DNA from: Streptomyces curacoi
GTDB lineage: Bacteria; Actinomycetota; Actinomycetes; Streptomycetales; Streptomycetaceae
Assembly: GCF_001513975.1 (NCBI RefSeq)
Contig: NZ_KQ947988.1
Location: forward strand, 434,001 to 498,000
DNA length: 64,000 bases
Reading direction: 5' to 3'
In this document: positions 60,618 to 64,000 of the stretch, one piece after another
Layout of the letters: each line of letters begins with the position of its first letter
Position numbering within the stretch: the stretch's first letter is position 1
The notes under the pieces: generated by a model
The model's input: the letters and a program-made list of their open reading frames with translations, nothing else
The model's database searches: none
What the model was told of the DNA's origin: nothing
Position numbers and translations under genes: made by a program

Positions 60618-62054
60618 ATGCGGACTGCGTACAGCGTGGAGACGGTAAGGGCGGCCGAACGGGAGCTCATGGCACGGCTTCCGGACGGGGCGCTGATGCA
60701 ACGGGCGGCGGCCGGACTCGCCGCCGCCTGCGCCGATCTGCTGGGCCGGGTGTACGGCAGCCGGATCGTCCTGCTGATCGGCAGCGGCGACAACGGCGGC
60801 GACGCCCTGTACGCCGGCGCCCGACTGGCCAGGCGCGGGGCGGGCGTCACGGCGATCCTGCTGACGCCCGAGCGCGCGCACACCGGAGGGCTGGCGGCCC
60901 TGCGCCGGGCGGGCGGCCGAACGGCGGGTGTCGATGCCGCCGAGGCCTCGATCGAGCGCGCGGATCTCGTGGTCGACGGGATCGTCGGCATCGGCGGCAA
61001 GGGCGGGCTGCGGCCGGAGGTGGCACCGCTGGCCGCCGCGGCCGCGCGGTCCGGGGCCGCCGTGGTCGCCGTGGACCTGCCGAGCGGTGTGGACGTGGAC
61101 ACGGGCGAGGTGCGCGGCGAGGCGATGCGGGCCGACCTCACCGTCACCTTCGGCACGCACAAGCCGGGGCTGCTGATCGACCCGGCGCGGGAGTACGCCG
61201 GGGTGGTGCGGCTGGTGGACATCGGTCTGGCGCTGCCGTCCGAGGCGGTGGAGCTGGAGGCGCTGCAACACGCGGACGTGGCACGGCTGTTGCCGTTGCC
61301 GGCGGCGGAGACGGACAAGTACCGGCGCGGGGTCGTCGGCATCGCGGCGGGATCGGCGAGGTATCCGGGCGCCGCCGTGCTCGCGGTCGCGGGGGCGTTG
61401 CGGGGCGGCGCGGGCGCCGTACGGTACGTCGGCCCGGCCGGGGACGCGGTCATCGCCCGGTTCCCCGAGACGCTGGTGTCGGACCGGGGTCCGAAGAAGG
61501 CCGGGCGTGTGCAGGCGTGGGTCGTGGGCCCCGGCGCCGGGGACGACGCGGCGACGGTGGCGGAGGTGCTGGCCACGGACGTGCCGGTGCTGATCGACGC
61601 GGACGGGCTGCGGCTGGCGGACCCGGAGGCGGTGCGGGGGCGTACGGCACCGACCCTGATGACCCCGCACGCCGGGGAGGCGGCGGCGCTGCTCGGTGTC
61701 TCGCGGGAGGAGGTCGAGGGGGCTCGGCTGGCTTCGGTGCGGGAGTTGGCGGCGCGCTATGCGGCGGCCGTGCTGTTGAAGGGGTCGACGACGCTGGTGG
61801 CGGGGGCCGGGGGCACCGGTCCGGTCCGGGTCAACCCGACGGGCACGTCATGGCTGGCCACGGCCGGGAGCGGGGACGTGCTGTCGGGGTTGACGGGATC
61901 GCTGCTGGCGGCGGGGCTCACGGCGGTGGATGCTGCGAGCGTGGCGGCGTATCTGCACGGCCTGTCGGCGAGGTTCGCGGCGGACGGGGCGCCGGTGGGG
62001 GCGCATGACGTGGCTGAGGGGATTCCGGGGGCCTGGCGGGACGTACGGGGGTAG
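60618..62054 (+). CDS. nnr: bifunctional NAD(P)HX epimerase/dehydratase
   Basis: Repairs hydrated NADH/NADPH. It has 478 residues: an N-terminal YjeF_N epimerase domain (about 1-205, IGSGDNGGDALYAGARLARRG and VDLPSGVDVDTG) fused to a C-terminal ADP-dependent dehydratase domain (about 225-478, VGPGAGDD, LMTPHAGEAAALL, KGSTTLVAG and the NPTGTSWLATAGSGDVLSG motif). ATG 60618 follows GGAG. The 3' end is part of a tandem repeat that continues beyond the stop. In M. tuberculosis nnr lies a few genes from glmS, as here. Confidence 0.95.
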   Translation: MRTAYSVETVRAAERELMARLPDGALMQRAAAGLAAACADLLGRVYGSRIVLLIGSGDNGGDALYAGARLARRGAGVTAILLTPERAHTGGLAALRRAGGRTAGVDAAEASIERADLVVDGIVGIGGKGGLRPEVAPLAAAAARSGAAVVAVDLPSGVDVDTGEVRGEAMRADLTVTFGTHKPGLLIDPAREYAGVVRLVDIGLALPSEAVELEALQHADVARLLPLPAAETDKYRRGVVGIAAGSARYPGAAVLAVAGALRGGAGAVRYVGPAGDAVIARFPETLVSDRGPKKAGRVQAWVVGPGAGDDAATVAEVLATDVPVLIDADGLRLADPEAVRGRTAPTLMTPHAGEAAALLGVSREEVEGARLASVRELAARYAAAVLLKGSTTLVAGAGGTGPVRVNPTGTSWLATAGSGDVLSGLTGSLLAAGLTAVDAASVAAYLHGLSARFAADGAPVGAHDVAEGIPGAWRDVRG

Positions 62055-62168
62055 GGGCCTGGCGGGACGTACGGAGGTAGGGCCTGGCGGGACGTACGGG
62101 GGTAACCGGGATGTACGGGGGTAGGGACCTGGCGGACGTACGGGGGGAAGCGGGATATACGGGAGTAA
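62028..62168. repeat. 25-bp tandem repeat derived from the nnr 3' end
   Basis: About five to six degenerate copies of a 25-26-bp unit (GGCCTGGCGGGACGTACGG + GGGTA). The first copy contains the last codons and stop of nnr (GAWRDVRG), and later copies decay towards the FAD monooxygenase gene. Confidence 0.88.
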
Positions 62169-62231
62169 AGGGAGCGCGTTACGACGACGCCGGCCCGCGT
62201 CACCATGCCGGTGTCCGGGCGAGGTCGGCTC

Positions 62232-63413
62232 ATGAGGGCGGTCGTCGTGGGGGCCGGCATCGGCGGACTGGCCGCGACGCTGAGCCTGCGCCGCGCCGGC
62301 TGGGAGGTCACGCTCGTCGAGCAGACGCCCCGCTTCACCGAGGTCGGCGCCGGAATCCAGCTCGCCCCCAACGCCACGCGGGTGCTGCGCCGGCTCGGCG
62401 TGCTCGACGAGGTCGCCGCACAGGCCGTCCGCCCCGCCCACGTGAGCTTCCGTACCTGGTCGGACGGGGCGGAGATCTGCCGCTACGCGCTGGGCCGCGC
62501 GGCCGAGGACGAGTTCGGGGCGCCGTACCTGCTGCTCCATCGGGCCGATCTGCACCAGGCGCTGGCCGCGGGGGTGCCGCCCTGCTCCGTACGCCTGAAC
62601 ACGACCGTCATCGGAATCGACCAGGACGACCGGTACGCCCACGTGACGACGGCGACCGGTGAACGCCTGACCGCGGACGTGGTCGTAGCCGCCGACGGTA
62701 TCCGCTCCGCGGCCCGCCAGTGGCTCTTCGGCGAGGACGAGGCGGTGTTCTCCGGAACCGCCGCATACCGGGCACTGCTCCCGTCCGACGAGGTGGCCGA
62801 TCTGGGCCTGCCCCCGCTCGCCGCCTGGCTCGGCCCGGACCGCCACTTCGTCCACTACCGGGTGCGCCGTGGCGAACTGCTCAACGTCGTGGCCGTGTTC
62901 TCCACCCGGGCGGCGGCACAGGAGTCCTGGACCGCGCGGGCGGAACCGGCAGAGCAGCTGCGCGAGTTCACCGGGTGGGACTCCCGGGTGCGCACGGTCC
63001 TGCAACGCGCGGGCCAGGTGTACCGCTACGGCATCTACACCCGGACCCCGCTGAGGCGCTGGCACATCGGCCGGGTGACCCTCCTCGGCGACAGCGCCCA
63101 CGCCATGGTGCCGTTCCAGGCCCAGGGCGCGGCCCAGGCGATCCTGGACGCGGCCGTACTGGGAGACGTCCTGACGGACGCGACACCGGCCGAGGTACCC
63201 GGGGCGCTCGACCGGTACGTACGCCGACGGCTCGCGGCGGCCACGAGCATGCAGGCCCGCTCCGCGCAGGCGGGCAGTGAATTCCACCTGCCGGACGGCC
63301 CCGAGGCCCAGGCGCGCAACGCCCGTATGGCGGCGTACGCGGCCGAGCACGGGTTCATGCCCCAGGCGACGGCGTGGCGGGCGGACTTACTGGACGAGCA
63401 GCCGGAACCGTAG
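62232..63413 (+). CDS. FAD-dependent aromatic monooxygenase (salicylate hydroxylase-like) with TTA codon
   Basis: A 393-residue class A flavoprotein monooxygenase. FAD motif GAGIGG (about 7-12), the DG motif VVAADGIRS (about 155-163) and the GD motif LLGDSAHAMVPFQAQGAAQAILDA (about 281-304). It resembles salicylate 1-monooxygenase and 3-hydroxybenzoate 6-monooxygenase; the substrate is unknown. ATG 62232 with GAGG upstream is preferred over ATG 62205. A TTA leucine codon at 63387-63389 (codon 386) makes completion depend on the bldA tRNA. It is convergent with glmS. Confidence 0.87.
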   Translation: MRAVVVGAGIGGLAATLSLRRAGWEVTLVEQTPRFTEVGAGIQLAPNATRVLRRLGVLDEVAAQAVRPAHVSFRTWSDGAEICRYALGRAAEDEFGAPYLLLHRADLHQALAAGVPPCSVRLNTTVIGIDQDDRYAHVTTATGERLTADVVVAADGIRSAARQWLFGEDEAVFSGTAAYRALLPSDEVADLGLPPLAAWLGPDRHFVHYRVRRGELLNVVAVFSTRAAAQESWTARAEPAEQLREFTGWDSRVRTVLQRAGQVYRYGIYTRTPLRRWHIGRVTLLGDSAHAMVPFQAQGAAQAILDAAVLGDVLTDATPAEVPGALDRYVRRRLAAATSMQARSAQAGSEFHLPDGPEAQARNARMAAYAAEHGFMPQATAWRADLLDEQPEP

Positions 63414-63441
63414 GGCCTTCCGCGCGGGCTCCCCGGCCCGG

Positions 63442-64000
63442 CTACTCCACCGTCACCGACTTCGCCAGGTTCCGGGGCTGATCCACCTCGTTGCCCCGGG
63501 CCGTGGCCAACTCACAGGCGAACACCTGCAAGGGCACCGTCGCCACGAGCGGCTGGAGCAGGGTCGGCGTCGCCGGAATCCGGATCAGATGGTCGGCGTA
63601 CGGCACCACCGCCTCATCCCCCTCCTCGGCGATCACGATGGTCCGGGCGCCCCTTGCCCGGATCTCCTGGATGTTGGACACGATCTTGTCGTGCAGAACC
63701 GACCGCCCCCGCGGCGAAGGCACGACCACGACCACCGGCAGATCGTCCTCGATCAAGGCGATCGGCCCATGCTTCAACTCGCCCGCCGCAAACCCCTCGG
63801 CGTGCATATAGGCGAGTTCCTTCAGCTTCAGCGCCCCCTCCAGCGCCACCGGATAACCGACATGCCGCCCCAGGAACAGCACGGTGTTCTTGTGGGCCAG
63901 GCTCCGCGCCAGCGCCCGCACCGGCTCCATGGTCTCCAGAACCCGCTCGACCTCACCGCCGATATGCGCCAGGTCCCGGATCACCGCGTGGATCTCGTCC
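63442..64000 (-). CDS. glmS: glutamine-fructose-6-phosphate aminotransferase, C-terminal part
   Basis: The 3' part of the gene for the enzyme that makes glucosamine 6-phosphate for peptidoglycan; the glutaminase domain lies beyond the window. The visible 185 residues contain the second half of the sugar isomerase (SIS) region: LFLGRHVGYPVALEGALKLKELAYMHAEGFAAGELKHGPIALI and the conserved C-terminus DQPRNLAKSVTVE. It is consistent with the actinobacterial order nnr-glmS. Confidence 0.95.
   Translation of the reverse strand, partial: DEIHAVIRDLAHIGGEVERVLETMEPVRALARSLAHKNTVLFLGRHVGYPVALEGALKLKELAYMHAEGFAAGELKHGPIALIEDDLPVVVVVPSPRGRSVLHDKIVSNIQEIRARGARTIVIAEEGDEAVVPYADHLIRIPATPTLLQPLVATVPLQVFACELATARGNEVDQPRNLAKSVTVE

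Overview
The window is a Streptomyces chromosome core segment. The base composition is very GC-rich, start codons are often GTG, and the developmental regulators BldM and WhiD sit side by side with a sigma-BldN-type promoter in front of bldM. The backbone order also matches the well-known actinobacterial order of Mycobacterium tuberculosis: choD-like GMC oxidase, guaB3, guaB2, an ECF sigma factor (SigD-like), a WhiB protein, groEL1-groES, tsaD-rimI-tsaB-tsaE, alr, nnr, glmS. The identification comes from reading translations and from remembered gene order; no database search was run.

Layout. 1-3.3 kb: a truncated GMC/cholesterol-oxidase-like flavoprotein and a succinate-semialdehyde dehydrogenase. 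3.4-15.2 kb: six consecutive minus-strand transmembrane Ser/Thr protein kinase genes; one is a pseudokinase, and another carries a REP-like palindrome inserted in frame. 15.4-20 kb: a serine hydrolase, glpD and a nucleotide-sugar dehydrogenase that lacks its catalytic cysteine. 19.9-20.5 kb: a convergent intergenic region with two 96-bp direct repeats, each folding into two hairpins. 20.5-25.7 kb: guaB3, guaB2, ECF sigma factor, bldM and whiD. 25.7-31.3 kb: LysR regulator, MOSC protein, multicopper oxidase, SDR, a decayed gene and a SnoaL-like protein. 31.3-33.6 kb: groES-groEL1 under two CIRCE operators.

33.6-50.6 kb is an accessory block between groES and tsaD: two coupled lipoprotein polysaccharide deacetylases, a methyltransferase, a secreted cell-wall-binding propeller protein, an ECF42 sigma factor with a YCII partner, an MFS exporter with a divergent TetR, an FG-GAP protein, an LCP ligase, and a xylan module (GH10-CBM2 xylanase, LacI regulator, GH3 glycosidase). 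50.6-57.4 kb holds the t6A-tRNA genes (tsaD, rimI, tsaB, tsaE) and alr. 57.5-64 kb holds an L,D-transpeptidase, acpS, a secreted beta-helix protein, nnr, an FAD monooxygenase and the 3' end of glmS.

Functional themes are GMP synthesis, protein folding, tRNA modification, envelope building (alr, glmS, LCP, L,D-transpeptidase, deacetylases), developmental control and kinase signalling. Short tandem repeats are unusually frequent in gene ends and intergenic gaps. No tRNA, rRNA, CRISPR array, IS element or prophage was recognised.
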